Source of the DNA: Echinometra lucunter | Lineage: Eukaryota > Echinodermata > Echinoidea > Camarodonta > Echinometridae | Length of the DNA: 64,000 bases | Direction: 5' to 3' | Assembly (NCBI GenBank): GCA_029962745.1 | Contig: CM057153.1 | Coordinates: 14,704,435 to 14,768,434 of the forward strand | Shown here: positions 11,500 to 23,497 of the stretch, one piece after another | Numbering within the stretch: the stretch's first letter is position 1 | Layout of the letters: every line of letters begins with the position of its first letter | Notes under the pieces: model-generated | The model's database searches: none | The model's input: the letters and a program-made list of their open reading frames with translations, nothing else | What the model was told of the DNA's origin: nothing | Program-made: the position numbers and the translations under genes

Positions 11500-11810
11500 T
11501 GATTTTTATAATGCATGTAACTCGTATACATTGTGCATTTTATTAATGGCTAAATAAAATCAGGACAACTGCCTTGAACTTTGATGTCAATAATTATGAG
11601 GTTATGTCAATAAATGAAGGAAAACAAAATCATAGTACATAATAATCATAAAAAGTTAATTTCATATATAGACGGGCCATCCACATGAGCAAATTTGCTA
11701 TTTAATTTTAATGGTCCCTGCCATAATGTATATATACTTTATAATGCATGTAACTCGTATACATTGTGCATTTTTTTAATGGTTAAATAAAATCTGAATC
11801 TGAATCTGAT
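11500..11810 (+). repeat. Two LINE 3' tails
   Basis: TAATGCATGTAACTCGTATA and the following CATTGTGCATTTT...AATAAAATC occur at 11510-11565 and 11742-11800. The second ends in three AATCTG units, a microsatellite tail typical of CR1-group LINEs. No coding part remains. Confidence 0.65.
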
Positions 11811-11930
11811 ATAACGCCTTTTACACTGGATACACAACGTTTTGAGATGTCATCCCTCGATCAGCATTGCAACGACCAAGCAGTGACAGTATCACATACG
11901 GTCTCAGGATCTGTCGATTCTACGTTATGG

Positions 11931-12299
11931 GCAGTTCCATGCGTTTACAGACATTACACTTTTGCAACTTCAAAAGGTTATTAAGATAAAAACCACTTTT
12001 TAAATTCGGAACTCATTTGATCGAATCATGTACAAAACACCCTTGATTATGAATAGTGAAAGTTTCAGTCCATTTCCGTACAGTACATCATGTGGTAGTT
12101 ATGGCATGTTATGTTTCGTTCCGGACACTACATTTCTTGCCCAACAAATGTAATGTCCGTAACGAAAACATAACATGCCGTAACTACCACAGAATGTGCT
12201 GAAATGGACTGAAACTTTCATTGCTAATGATCAAGGATTTTTTTTTTTTGAAGTTGCAAAAATCGTCCGAAATGTAATGTCCGTAACGCTGGAACTGTC
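11931..12299. mobile_element. Foldback element, about 370 bp
   Basis: Outer ends GCAGTTCCATGCG and CGCTGGAACTGTC; inner arms with GAAAGTTTCAGTCCATTTC and GGCATGTTATGTTT inverted around ACATTTCTTGCCCAACAAATGT. Arms of roughly 100 bp on each side remain alignable. Confidence 0.85.
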
Positions 12300-13154
12300 T
12301 TTATATCTTATTGTCCGGACGGAATATAATCTGGGTATGTTTTATTCCCCCCCCCCCCTCCCCCACGATTATAGAGACCCTTTCTCACTTTCTCATCACT
12401 TTTATCTCTGAATCTAAGCTATCATACCTATAACATGAGACACTGTACTCAATTTCAAACCGTATTGTAAATATTCTTATTCATATTCCATGGAGCAGTT
12501 CACTTGATGCCAATGTCTCCCTCCCATCAAAAAGGCAGTAACTCACCATGAAAATCAATATATTATTTAAAGTGTCGACATATAATATACGCACATCAAT
12601 CATTAAGGGGTATTATACAACGTATATGTTTATATATGCAGTTTCAGTTCTGTTAATATTTAATTGCCATGGTAACAATCTTTACTTTTACTTCCCTTTT
12701 CACCTCATTCATCAATAATGACGCTCTTACTTTTCCAATAAAAAACATTTATGAATTCTTGCAATGTCAAAGTTTTGTTAGCGTGTGTGGGTGAGTGAGG
12801 CGTGTGTTCTATTCAAGATGAACCAGCTGCAATTCTACCATTTTAAAACACATTTCTCTTTCCGTTCAGCCTGAAGAGTGATTTCGTAAAATGCTTACTC
12901 GTGGTGGTTTTGTCAGTGCTCAATGGTATGGAAGAAGTAACATTTTGTTTTGCAGAAACCATGATCTGCGGTCAGGAGCTGAAATAACGACATTCGGCAC
13001 AAAAATGGCCTTTCATACAAAATTCCACCAAATTGAATTATAATAGGACGGGCTAAATGTCAGTTTTAATTATAGAGAAATATGATATCAATAAAATGTT
13101 TTTAAAAATTACGTGATCATTCAAATATAAATACTGATTATTTGAGATGCGATA
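12300..13154. other. Intron 1 segment without assigned feature
   Basis: C run at 12346-12363; otherwise AT-rich with nothing recognised. Confidence 0.35.
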
Positions 13155-13460
13155 TCAACAGAAAATTTCAAAAAAGTAAAAAACGTGATCATACAAATTG
13201 ACAACTATAATGGGTTATTTACTCTCATACCAAAGCATATATTTATTGTGTGTTGATCCATTCCATGTAGCCACCCCCTCCCCTTTTTTTTTAACCACGC
13301 TCGGCACAGCTGGGCATGCAGGGGATAGAAAGGTGCAAACGTTGCGGATTGATTGCAAACGTTATGGAACAGAGATCACGGCTTTCGCGATAACCGAAAA
13401 CCCATCATTTTTTTCTTTATGTGACATACCAACTGATGTACAACGACATGAGAAAAAACC
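13155..13460. repeat. 300-bp dispersed repeat, copy A
   Basis: Closely matches 18210-18515 over its length (AACGTGATCATACAAATTGA, CACGCTCGGCACAGCTGGGC, GCAACGTTGCGGATTGATT-type blocks). It includes a C/T-run and spans a chance frame. Family unknown; not terminal repeats of the LINE between them, which has its own target duplication. Confidence 0.8.
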
Positions 13461-13760
13461 CCAGACAAGGAAGTATGGACTGTTTTGCAACTCGTCAGCT
13501 AAAAATACGGTTTATTACCATGGACATGATCCTTAAAGTGGGCGTCGATAGTAGAGTAAAGATAAGCTAAATTTGAATTAATCAGTTAATGTCAGTCTAA
13601 TACTGACAATCACTATGATTAGGTGCAATCTTTTCAAAATAGTATCAATGCTTTTCAGTCACTTACTCTTTTGACAAGACTTTCAACAGGTTCAATGAAA
13701 TAACAATTTAGAGAATGATATGTAATTAATTCCACGGTGAACTTGTGAGTGGCCCGACAG

Positions 13761-13765
<5 letters not shown>

Positions 13766-13809
<44 letters not shown>
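13766..13809. repeat. Poly-A tract (44 bp)
   Basis: Uninterrupted A run; may be the tail of an old retroposed copy on the plus strand. Confidence 0.8.
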
Positions 13810-14199
13810 ATTTGCAAGCAAGTATTTAGTGAGTCTGTGTTTTACAGAAGCAGTTTCCAAAGATTAATTTAATAATTTGCAGCTGCAATATTGAACAAAG
13901 CATTTATTTATTTATTTATTTATTTATTTATTCATTTATTTTGTTTTATTTATTTTATACTGCAGGGTAGGCCTGTTCAGTTCTTAAAACTGCTTTACAA
14001 AGGCGCCCTGCAGTTTAAAATACATGTCAAGATAACTATAAAATATATCATAAAAAACAGACAATCAACGTCAAAAATACAAAATACAAAATATTTAACA
14101 TCAGAAACAATTAACACCAAAAATATAGAGTGGGAAGTGACAATTTAAACATACAAGTACATAGCATTGTAAATCAATGGAATATTATTTCGCTCTTTA

Positions 14200-17100
14200 T
14201 CAATTCGTATGAAAGGCTTTGCATAATTTTTTAAAAACTAACAAGGAGGTACAAGCTTGTAAATTTGAAGGAAGTGCATTAAATAATTTGGGTCCGACAT
14301 ATGCGAAAGATTTTCTTTTATATTCAATTCTAGCTTTGGGAAGCTGAAGGGGGCATCGCAAAGAAAACCGTGTCCCGTATTTCACGGGCCGTTTACATAC
14401 TAAATGTTTTAAATAATTTGGAACTAAATTATTCATTATTTTATATACAAGAACACAATACTGATATTTTATACGCTGATCTACTGATTGCCACTTCAGT
14501 GACTGCAACAAAGAAATTTGTGATGTATTATAATCTTTTTTCAAAAGCATCCTGGCATATTTATTTTGAAGTTTTTGTATCTTATCTAAATGTATTTTTG
14601 CACTGCTTCCCCAAGATGTACTACAGTAATCAATGTAAGGTAAAATCATAAAAAAGTACAGCTTCTTCATGATATCAAAGGACAGTAAGTACTTAATCCG
14701 CCTTATACAACCTATTGCTCGAGATATTTTACAAACGATATTAGTAATATGTTCACACCAAGTCAAGCCCGGATCGAGCATGACACCTAAGTATTTAATC
14801 TTTTTTACATTTTCTAATTGTATGTTCCTGAATTTCACTGACAAATAAGCACCCCTCAACTTTTTCTTTTGACCAAATACTATGGCTTTTGTTTTTTGCG
14901 GGTGTAAATGCATATTATTTAAGTCTAACCATTTACATATTGAATCAAAATCATCTTGCAAATACTTTTGTACCTCCTTAATTGATTCACCGTGATTAAA
15001 AATGGCGGTATCATCAGCATAAAGAGACATTTTAGAATGTACATGCAATTTCAAATTACACATGTCATTAATAAAAAAAAAAATATCAATGGACCCAATA
15101 TAGATCCTTGTGGGACACCTGATTTTATCTTCAAAAATTCACTGCGACAATTGTTAATCATTACAAATTGCCTTCTGTCTGTTAAATACGATTCCATCCA
15201 GTTGAATTCATTGCCAGTAATACCATAGTACTTAAGTTTTGCAAGTATAAAATTGTGAGGAATAACATCAAAAGCTTTGCGTAGGTCCAAGAAAATACCA
15301 CCAGTAACATGTTTTCGGTCCATTTTATCATACAAAAAGTCTGTAATCCAGTTAGACAAGTGGCACTGGAATAAGACGGTCTGAAGCCAGACTGACAATT
15401 TGCAAGTAAATCATTTACATTTAAGTACTTATACAATTGATCATGTATTGCTCTCTCTAGTATTTTGGACAGGACTGGAAGCACAGAAATTGGTCTATAA
15501 TTGTCAATATCAAAAGATCCTCCCTTATGTAGAGGAGTAATTCTTGCTGTTTTGAAATCTTCTGGAATAACACTAGTTTGTAAAGTTGCATTAAATAAAT
15601 GGGTTAAAGGTCCAGCTATACTCTCTGCTGCCAGCTTAAGAAACTTAGGGTGAATGCCATCTACTCCGACCGCTTTCGAACAATCAATATGTAATAGCTC
15701 TTTCAAAACATACTCCTTTTTGATTGCACAAAATTTAAATTCACAATCTTGAATAAACAGAGTTTGTAAATTGTTTAATAAATCTTTCGAGAAATTATTC
15801 GAAGGGGCTTGCAACCTTGAGCCGACTTCATTAAAGGCTTTGTTTAGAACGTGAGCTATTTCATTGTTAGGTATTTGATCATTATCAATTGTTAATTTAA
15901 CATCATGACTCGTGGTTTTATTTTTCTTAGGTATAAGCTTCGATAAAATGTTCCAGTTCTTTTTTATGTCATTTTCGCAGTCCTTAAATTTGTCCTGATA
16001 ATACTTCTTTTTCAAATTTTTAATCAAGTTATTAGCTCTGTTACGGGAAGACTGAAATTTATTCCACCAATAAATTAATCTTGTTTTTCTAAATTGCTTT
16101 CGATAATAATCCCTTTCGCGTGCTAACACCAAATAATCATCATTTATCCAAGGTATTCCTCTTTGTTTTTGCCGCACTGATATCACGGGGGCATGCCTGT
16201 CACAAATGTCCAGGAGTGTGTTTTTAAAGTAGGCCACAATTTTTCAACATCAGTCCCACAGGAATAAAACTCATGCCAATCAACTTTCCTTACATCATCT
16301 TTAAATTTCTCACTGTCAAAGTACCTGAACGAACGACATTTAGTTATTTTGGGAGAAAGGGATTGATGTTTCCCTTTAATTGCAGTAAAAATCACAGAGT
16401 GATCACTAAGTCCAGCTGACTGCACTCCTGACTTAATAATATTGTCAACAAGTGCATCAGAAATACATACCAAATCGATTACTGACTGGCTATGTGGTGA
16501 AATTCTAGTGGGTTCAGATATAACCTGTGTCATTTGCATTGTAGTAAGGAGACTGGAAACTTTTCTAGAAAGATTATTTACGGTTTGCATATTACAGTTA
16601 AAATCACCAAGAAGGATGACGTTGTTTGTAACTGTATACAATTTCTCGAGATTACTTTCAAGACTGTCAAAAAAATCTAAATGACTATCCGGTTTTCTAT
16701 ACAATATACAATAAACCAATAAATAATGAGCTGCTATAGCTACGTTGCAACTCCAACCAAATTATTTCTAAGGCAACAGATTCAAGATCCAATCTTCTTA
16801 TATATGATAAATTTTCTGATATAAAACATCCCACTCCACCTCCATGAGTACATCTATCCCTCCTCTCAAACTTATAACCTTTAACAGAAATCAAGCTATC
16901 AGAATGTTCTTTTGTTAACCATGTTTCTGACACTCCTAGTAGATCATAAGGGTTATTATTCAGCCAACATTGTAAATCAGCAACTTTATTAACAATGCTT
17001 CTGACATTCAGATGAGCTAATTTTATACCTTTAATATCTTTTAGAGCAAAATCATTAGTTTCGGTTGACCTATCATCATTTGCGTCGACAGAAATATTAT

Positions 17101-17332
17101 TACAGTTATACATGACTTCAGTAGATAGATCAGGATCATTCCAAAAAGGTAATACACTTTGCAGAATGCATTTCGGGTACTGCCAATTTTCAAACAGTTC
17201 ATCTGAATCATAGGTCTCTCTTGAGACCCCGCCACAAACTATATGCACCCACTGTGAACATACAGTGCATAACAAAGCCTTTTGATTTATTTTAACAGAT
17301 TTATTACAAATTGAACATGGGTATTTAATCAT
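14200..17332 (-). pseudogene. LINE ORF2 (PHD-like, endonuclease, reverse transcriptase), frameshifted
   Basis: Read from 17332 down. First block: a Cys/His finger (CSICNK, CTVCSQWVHIVC, YPKC) and the endonuclease start (HLNVRS, VSETWL, RRDRCTHGGGVGCFI). Second block, in a new frame from 16719: endonuclease motifs LLGDFNCNM and SDHSVI. Third block from 16237: reverse-transcriptase fingers and palm (GVDGIHPKFLK, NYRPISVLPVLSKI, QSGFRPSYSSA). Fourth from 15398: FLDLRKAFDVI and GVPQGSILGPL. Fifth from 15063: LYADDTAIF (catalytic YADD) and YLGVMLDPGLTW. The order is that of CR1/Jockey-group LINEs. At least four frame changes (near 16700, 16200, 15200-15400 and 15055) stop it from making one protein. 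Confidence 0.93.
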
Positions 17333-17691
17333 TAAAACTTATGTTGAAATTAGGTTGAGATTTTACTTCCACCACTCTAAGCAATTTATATACATTTAAC
17401 ATTTTAATAATCAAATATATAGCAAAACGAATATGTGCAAAATAGCAACAGCAACAATAACAATAAAATGTAAATTGACACATTTCAAAACAAGTGAAAA
17501 GTATTACGTGTAAGTAATGAATGTAATTTTATACAAATATTCAATAGAATAATAACCAGGTACTAGTAACCTTATTAAAAACAAATCGTACATTTAATAG
17601 TGCAAATTAAAAGCAAATAGTAAACAGGAACGCCTGTGTGCTCAAGCAGACCAAGTTTTACAGTTCAGTGAATTTGATTGAGATTGTTGTC

Positions 17692-18156
17692 TCATTCTTT
17701 CAATTGATCAAGATTTCCGAGGTCCTTTACACTTGAAAGAGCAACTCTTTTCCCACTCTTATTTATCGCTGTTACCCTTCCGTCTTGAGTCCAGACTTTG
17801 TGGACTTGCGGGAGGTTTCCCTTCTTCACTTGCCAGAACAGCTGAGATCGCTTCCGTGTTAGATTTTCAATGATGTAAATTGAAAGGCCTTTCAGCTTAG
17901 CCCTAGATGCATATACAGCCTCTCTTGCCCTGTAGTTGGAAAATTTGATGATGATATTCCGGGGCTTACGTGGATCCTTCTGCTTGTTCTCAAGCGCAGC
18001 ATGGCTGGAAAGGCGGTGAGAACGATCGATGTCCTCTTGTTTCACTGTAACACCCAGATTCCTCTGGCACACCTCTATGATCTTGGCATCGGTATCTTCG
18101 TTTGCAGATTCAGCGATACCACTGAAAATCAGGCAGTTGCGGCGTGAATAAAGCAT
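17692..18156 (-). pseudogene. LINE ORF1, 5'-truncated (RRM-type nucleic-acid-binding part)
   Basis: 154 codons matching the L1-type ORF1 fold: YSRRNCLIFSGI, an LGV..EDIDRSHRL block, PRNIIIKFSNYRAREAVY, then IYIIENLT. This module binds RNA in the retrotransposition particle. The coiled-coil part that normally precedes YSRRN is missing and the LINE ends 11 bp upstream, so the first Met is not the native start. It sits upstream of ORF2 with a 360-bp gap. Confidence 0.8.
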
Positions 18157-18209
18157 AAAGCAACTTTAAAGCATTTAGATACCGGCGTGATATTTACACG
18201 TGGAAAATT

Positions 18210-18515
18210 TCAACAACAGAAAATTTCAACAAAATGAAAAACGTGATCATACAAATTGACAACTGCATTGGGTTACTTACTCTCATACCAAAGTATAATT
18301 TTTTTTGTGTTAATCCATTCCATTTAGACACCCCCCCCCCCCCTATTTTTTTTAAACCACGCTCGGCACAGCTGGGCATGCAGGGGATAGAAAGGCGCAA
18401 ACGTTGCGGATTGATTGCAAACGTTATGGAACAGAGATCACGGCTCTCGCGATAACTGAAAACCCATCATTTTTTCTATATGTGACATACCAACTGATGT
18501 ACAACAAACGTGGCA
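18210..18515. repeat. 300-bp dispersed repeat, copy B
   Basis: Direct-orientation partner of 13155-13460, with a longer C run (18330-18343). A G run (18540-18552) follows outside the repeat. Confidence 0.8.
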
Positions 18516-18689
18516 TGTACGTTGAAAAGCTTTTTTTTTGGGGGGGGGGGGGAGCATGAGGTAATTTTTTTAATTCCATGAATGAGTTAGGTAAATCTGA
18601 TTTGTATTGTAAATATTGCATAAAATTTATATTGAACTGGTTCTCTTGAACTATTTCCTCTGATTTACCATTTTTGTGATATCAATTAT

Positions 18690-18881
18690 CACTTTTGCGC
18701 ACACACACAAAACACTACACCACGCACACACACACACACTTGAAAAACACGTGCATAAGTTGGTATCAGTAATGCATATAGCATTTTCATTTTAAAAGAG
18801 CAATGTAGATACAATGCCTTGCTCAAGGGCATAAGTGTCGTGCCGGGGATCGAACCGCGATCCTCGCATCTCACCCTCACG

Positions 18882-18924
<43 letters not shown>

Positions 18925-18925
18925 A
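18690..18925 (-). repeat. tRNA-derived SINE fragment with CA repeats
   Basis: On the minus strand, GCGGTTCGATCCCCGGCACG resembles a Pol III B box and is followed by CCCTTGAGCAAGGCATTG, a usual SINE body motif. (CA)n tracts lie on both sides (18700-18740, 18883-18922). Confidence 0.6.
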
Positions 18926-19840
18926 CATCTGTGTATAATTGTCGGCAGTGGGAATTGCAGGCGGATTTATTTGTGTTCGATCCTGCATTCTATAGCAGTG
19001 GGTATAACTAGCTGAATACTTTGTTACAATTATTTATTTACAGTAATACCTGTCAAGATGGGATACGTAAGTTTACCCCGTTATATACAGTTAAAGCAGC
19101 ATAAGTTACTGTTGATTTCGTCAAAGGTAGCTCTTATTCATCATATGCATTTATTTATTGACTCATTAATTTATTATCGCATATTGACCTTGAGCTTGGA
19201 AACATTTCACATTATAGCCTCCACTTGACCGTTATCATCAGTCAGTTTATTCTTTGCACAATCTTGTTAATATGCTGTACTTTTTTTTTTTAAACCAAAG
19301 TCCAATTTGTAAATGCTAGTTGTAAACCATATAGTTCCTTCAAACACGCTGAAGCAATAATGTACAACAAAAAAAAAGGTACAAATTCAGCTAGAGACAT
19401 GTTAAAGTCTATAATGAAAATATTTCACTCACTCTTGGCATAACAATAAACTTTGCTTTCCACTTTTAAGTCAGTTATTTTTATAGTTTATGAATAGAAA
19501 AGAAACAAAATAAATGAAATATTTGAAGTCGTCACATGACGAATTAGGTGATCTGTCGGTATCTTTTAGGTTTCGACATGGACAGTGATAAAGTCGTTGG
19601 TAAGACTTTTGATAAGTTTTTACGTCTCGATAGGAGACTAACGTCATAGAAATTGGATGATTTGATATCGCAGCATAGCTAATCAGATTTTCTATAGGGT
19701 TGTACATAAACTAGTGTGCACTGCATTGCAATTGTCATAACGGGTCAAAATCAGGCTTATTTCATTGACTGTGACAGTATAATGTATTCATAGCTAAAGA
19801 GGAAAGTAATATAAAATGTAAAAAGAAAGCAAAATGAAAA
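18926..19840. other. Intron 1 segment without assigned feature
   Basis: AT-rich; nothing recognised. Confidence 0.35.
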
Positions 19841-19844
19841 AAAA

Positions 19845-19905
19845 ATGCCCCCCCCCCCTCCTGGACTCGAACCAGGGACCTTGAGGATGTGAGGCAAGTG
19901 CTTTA
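19845..19905 (-). repeat. tRNA-like fragment
   Basis: Minus strand reads GGTCCCTGGTTCGAGTCCAG, a good B box and T-arm, after CACTTGCCTCACATCCTCAA. It ends in a G run and has no intact acceptor stem, so it is a SINE remnant rather than a tRNA gene. Confidence 0.5.
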
Positions 19906-20450
19906 AAGGAATACCTGAAAACAGCTCATAGAGATAACACGTAGAGGAAAACGAAATTCTAATATCATATTTTCCAGTTAAAATTTCGACATGTTTCTGA
20001 CGTCTGGTTAAAAAAATATAGACGTATTATGCAGAGAATTTTCTCAGCTACAACATACTTGAAGTTGGGCGAAAATCACGCAGAAATAAGGGAGTTGTTG
20101 ATCAAAGTAGACGAGAATGTATAGTCCAGAATTGCGTAAAGGTCATGCCTCATAGAGAATACACGTAAAATGGGAAAAATTGACATGGTACCTTACATCG
20201 TGAATTTAGACCATGGTGTCGTCATCAAAATAAGCAACAATGAGTAATAATTTTGTGCAGAATTGTCTCAGCTACAACATATCGAAATGCAAGCGAAAAT
20301 TGATAAATAATAAGGGAGATAGTCTCGGTTAAAGGCAAAAAATATAACGGAAAAAAAAATCGAAATTTTGAGTTCACATAGGAATAGGATGACGTCATAG
20401 CATCGAATAAGTAAATTTTTGTCATGCATTCACATCTACAACTCATAAGC
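19905..20450. repeat. Diverged tandem duplication, about 236-bp unit
   Basis: CTCAGCTACAACATA followed by a GCGAAAAT block and AATAAGGGAG occurs at about 20041 and 20267. CTCATAGAGA(A)TA.ACACGTA occurs at about 19926 and 20150. Confidence 0.6.
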
Positions 20451-20726
20451 TTTCAGAATATGTAAAAAAAAAAAAATTGGGGGTCTTCATACATTCTGAG
20501 GAGCTGTGGCGGATTTTAAAGGGACATGTTTTTGCGTGTTTTTACATTATTTCCCTATTGACGCGCGCACGGATTTTGAACTTTGGCGCGCACGTTTTTA
20601 CGTTATTTGCATAGGTTATTTGCATAGTTATTTAGGACCTCAAAATATTTGGGCGCATTTTTCTGATACAAATAGAAAGGCTAATACAAAAAATGAAATA
20701 AATTTCGTTAATGAAATAAGTTTCAG

Positions 20727-21050
20727 TTTCTGATTAACGAACCTTATTTCATTTTCGGATTAAACGAACACTATTTAATATTTTCGGATAAACGGACCCT
20801 ATTTTATTTTCGGACTAACGAACCTTATTTCATTTTCGGATTAAAGAACCCTATGTCATTTTAGGAATAACAAACCTTCGGTATATCGGACTCTATTTTA
20901 TTTACGGGGAAACTAGTCTTCGGAATAACGAACCTTCAGATTAATGCAGCAAATTTTCGGATAAACGAACCATATTTCATTTTCGGATTAACGAACCTGC
21001 AGGTATACGATATATGCGTGTTCGAAATAACTAACTTTCGGAATAACGAG
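20727..21050. repeat. Degenerate tandem array, TTCGGATTAACGAACCTTAT unit
   Basis: About ten imperfect repeats of roughly 30 bp built on TTTCGGATTAACGAACC and CTATTTCATTTTCGG. Not coding. Confidence 0.8.
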
Positions 21051-22140
21051 CATCTCAGCGCCCAAAACTTAGATCCTGGCTTTGCAGAGGGATAAACTCA
21101 CCCTTGTACACTTTAAGGCGTTTTTTTTTTCTTTTGCCCCTAGATGGAATATGAGGCATCAAGAGTAAAAACACCGAGACGTAAAACTACTGATTTTACG
21201 TCCTGGCGGCAGAAAGGTGTGGACCAATTAAATTCTTAGAAAGTCAGCGCAAAAAAAAATATGACGTCACGAGTTTGTGCAGCTTTTGTCAGAACTCACT
21301 TTTATATGAGAGTTAAATTATGGAGTAAACTTGAACTATTATTGGCACGTCCAAGCCCATCTCATGACCTATGTGAACACACACTCCCCCACGCGCACAC
21401 AGCCTCACACAAAATCTGCGGGTGTTTTCCAAGGGGGGCGGGGGGGGGGGGGGGTTGCCGTTTGATATTTGAATGAGCTTTGTAGAGCGGAGGATGGAGA
21501 AATAAAGAAATGCCCTTCGTTTCTCGCGAGGCGCCTTTTCAGATTGGATATTGGGAAAATTTATTATTCAAGTCGTATTTTGCCGTCAAGGTTATTGCTT
21601 ATAGAATGACGTAAAATGACCAAAAAATTATTTCCCCTTTTTTTTAAATATGAGGTCTTGTTCGCTTCATGAATTATGTCTTTGACGATGTGCTTATGTT
21701 TATACTTTTATCATTGGAAGCATGTCTTTGACCACAATGAGCTTATGTAAAATACTTTAATTATTGGAAGCGTGTCTATGGCGTAAATTTATTTCAATTC
21801 AAATAAACATTTATTTTCTTCCACTTGATGTGCAGGAGTTAACAATGATTTTTTTTTTCCAATTGTATACAATTTATGTATGGTAACATAAATATCTTAC
21901 AGTAACAATGCATGGAAGAAGTTGAGGTCCCTAAGAAGCGAGTACTTGTGGCGGGCTCGCCTGAACAATAAGAATATATATAAATAATATAAAAGGAAGA
22001 GAGTGACAAAGAAGAGAGGGGAAGAGAGAGAGAGAGAGTTTAGAGTAAAGAAAAAAGAGAGGAAGAAGTAGTAGAAGAAGAAGACTGCAACATAGTAACG
22101 ATTGTATTTGGTAATATGCATGTAAAACACGCAATGACAA
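21051..22140. other. Intron 1 segment, mostly unassigned
   Basis: Contains a G run (21435-21454) and a purine-rich tract (21993-22081). No element recognised. Confidence 0.35.
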
Positions 22141-22142
22141 TA

Positions 22143-23495
22143 CCGTGTGTCTCAAAAAAAACGTAACACTTTTGAAATGGTTGCCAAATTGAGCATATGT
22201 AATTTTATGAAGAAATGTCGATATGTATAGAAAGCTGAAGGACCAACCTTTCATATGATATGAAAAATTGGAAAAAAAATCATGCTTCGATGAACAGTGT
22301 TCACTTAAGTTAGAGGTATGAAAATGTGCCTGCGCAGGATTTTTCCTTCCAATTTTGGACAGGTAAGTTACTTGTAGCTTACAAAATAAGGTCGATATGA
22401 GATATTCATGATCGATGGATCAACAGGATATTTTGAATACCTTGAATACCATTCCTTTTTCTCTGTTATTTATCAATCCCGAAACACCACCGCCCACCCC
22501 CCTCCCCCCCACACACACACACGCACACACACTTCCACTCCCATCTTATTGTATCATTGATCTGGTAGATGTGAACGGGATTAAGGATGAATGAGAATTG
22601 GCTAAATTGAAATATTCCAAATCATAATTAACATTACGCAACCCACTGTCCTCCCCCTCCCACACACACACACACACACACACACATACAACCTTCTTCC
22701 TATCCTCTCACCTACTCCTTCCTTTTTTATCACTTTTCTTCTGAAAGTTTGATGGATCATTTTTTTTCCATTAATAATCAAATTATTAACCAGTCACTCA
22801 TTTTGATCAATGAAATCAATCGATAAATCACTGAAACATTAATTCCATCAAGCAATTGCTAAAACCAATTATCACACGCACACAAACCACACACACACAC
22901 GCACGTACACATACACCCACGCGCGCGCGCACACACACACACACACACACATTAGGGCAGACATGACAAAAACAAGTTAAATCTTTTTTTTTAAAGATGT
23001 TCATGTTTCTTTTATTTTTTTTCTTATTTACAACTGCTTTGTTCATCTTAAAATGAAAGATCTGACAAAAGTAATCAGTTCATAGTCCACATGGCTATCT
23101 TTTCTTGACTGAATATCACGGCTTTCAAAGTACCGATTGAGTAAGGGTACCGGCATGGGTGGTGTTTGGGGATTGATAAATGACAGAGAGAAAGGACTGG
23201 TATTCAAAACATCCTTTTAACTCTTAATCCATCGATCATGAATATCTCATATCAAATTTATTTTGTATGCTATACCTGTCCAAAATTGGAAGGAAAAATC
23301 CTGCGCAGGCCCATTTTCATACCTCTAACTTAAGTGAACCCTGTTCATCGAAGCATGATTTTTTTTCAATTTTTTCATTTCATATGAAAGGTTGGTCCTT
23401 TAGCTTTCCATACATATTGACATTTTTTCATGAAATAATATATGCTCAATTTGGCAACCATTTCAAAAGTGTTACGTTTTTTTTGAGACACACGG
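22143..23495. mobile_element. TA-flanked foldback element 1 (long terminal inverted repeats)
   Basis: Starts CCGTGTGTCTCAAAAAAAAC and ends with the reverse complement, each flanked by TA (22141-22142, 23496-23497). The arms stay alignable for about 350 bp (to about 22490 and from about 23150), including CCTGCGCAGGATTTTTCCTT. The centre is CA-rich microsatellite. TA flanks fit a Tc1/mariner-type target, but no transposase remains. Confidence 0.85.
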
Positions 23496-23497
23496 TA

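Larger units (their letters stand above)
13907..18167 (-). mobile_element. CR1-like LINE, 5'-truncated, with target duplication
   Basis: Minus-strand non-LTR retrotransposon of about 4.26 kb. It is flanked by AAAGCATTTA at 13897-13906 and 18168-18177. The 3' end is a (TAAA)n tail. It holds a truncated ORF1 and an ORF2 with PHD-like finger, endonuclease and reverse transcriptase broken by several frameshifts, so this copy is dead but not ancient. Lies in intron 1 of the sialyltransferase gene, in the same orientation. Confidence 0.9.

Noticed and set aside
13155..18515. Direct repeats as LTRs of a retrovirus-like element
   Set aside because: The enclosed element is a non-LTR LINE with its own 10-bp target duplication; no primer-binding site, protease or integrase is seen.
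22828..23046. Val/Cys-rich minus frame
   Set aside because: Translation of CA/GT microsatellite in the centre of a foldback element.
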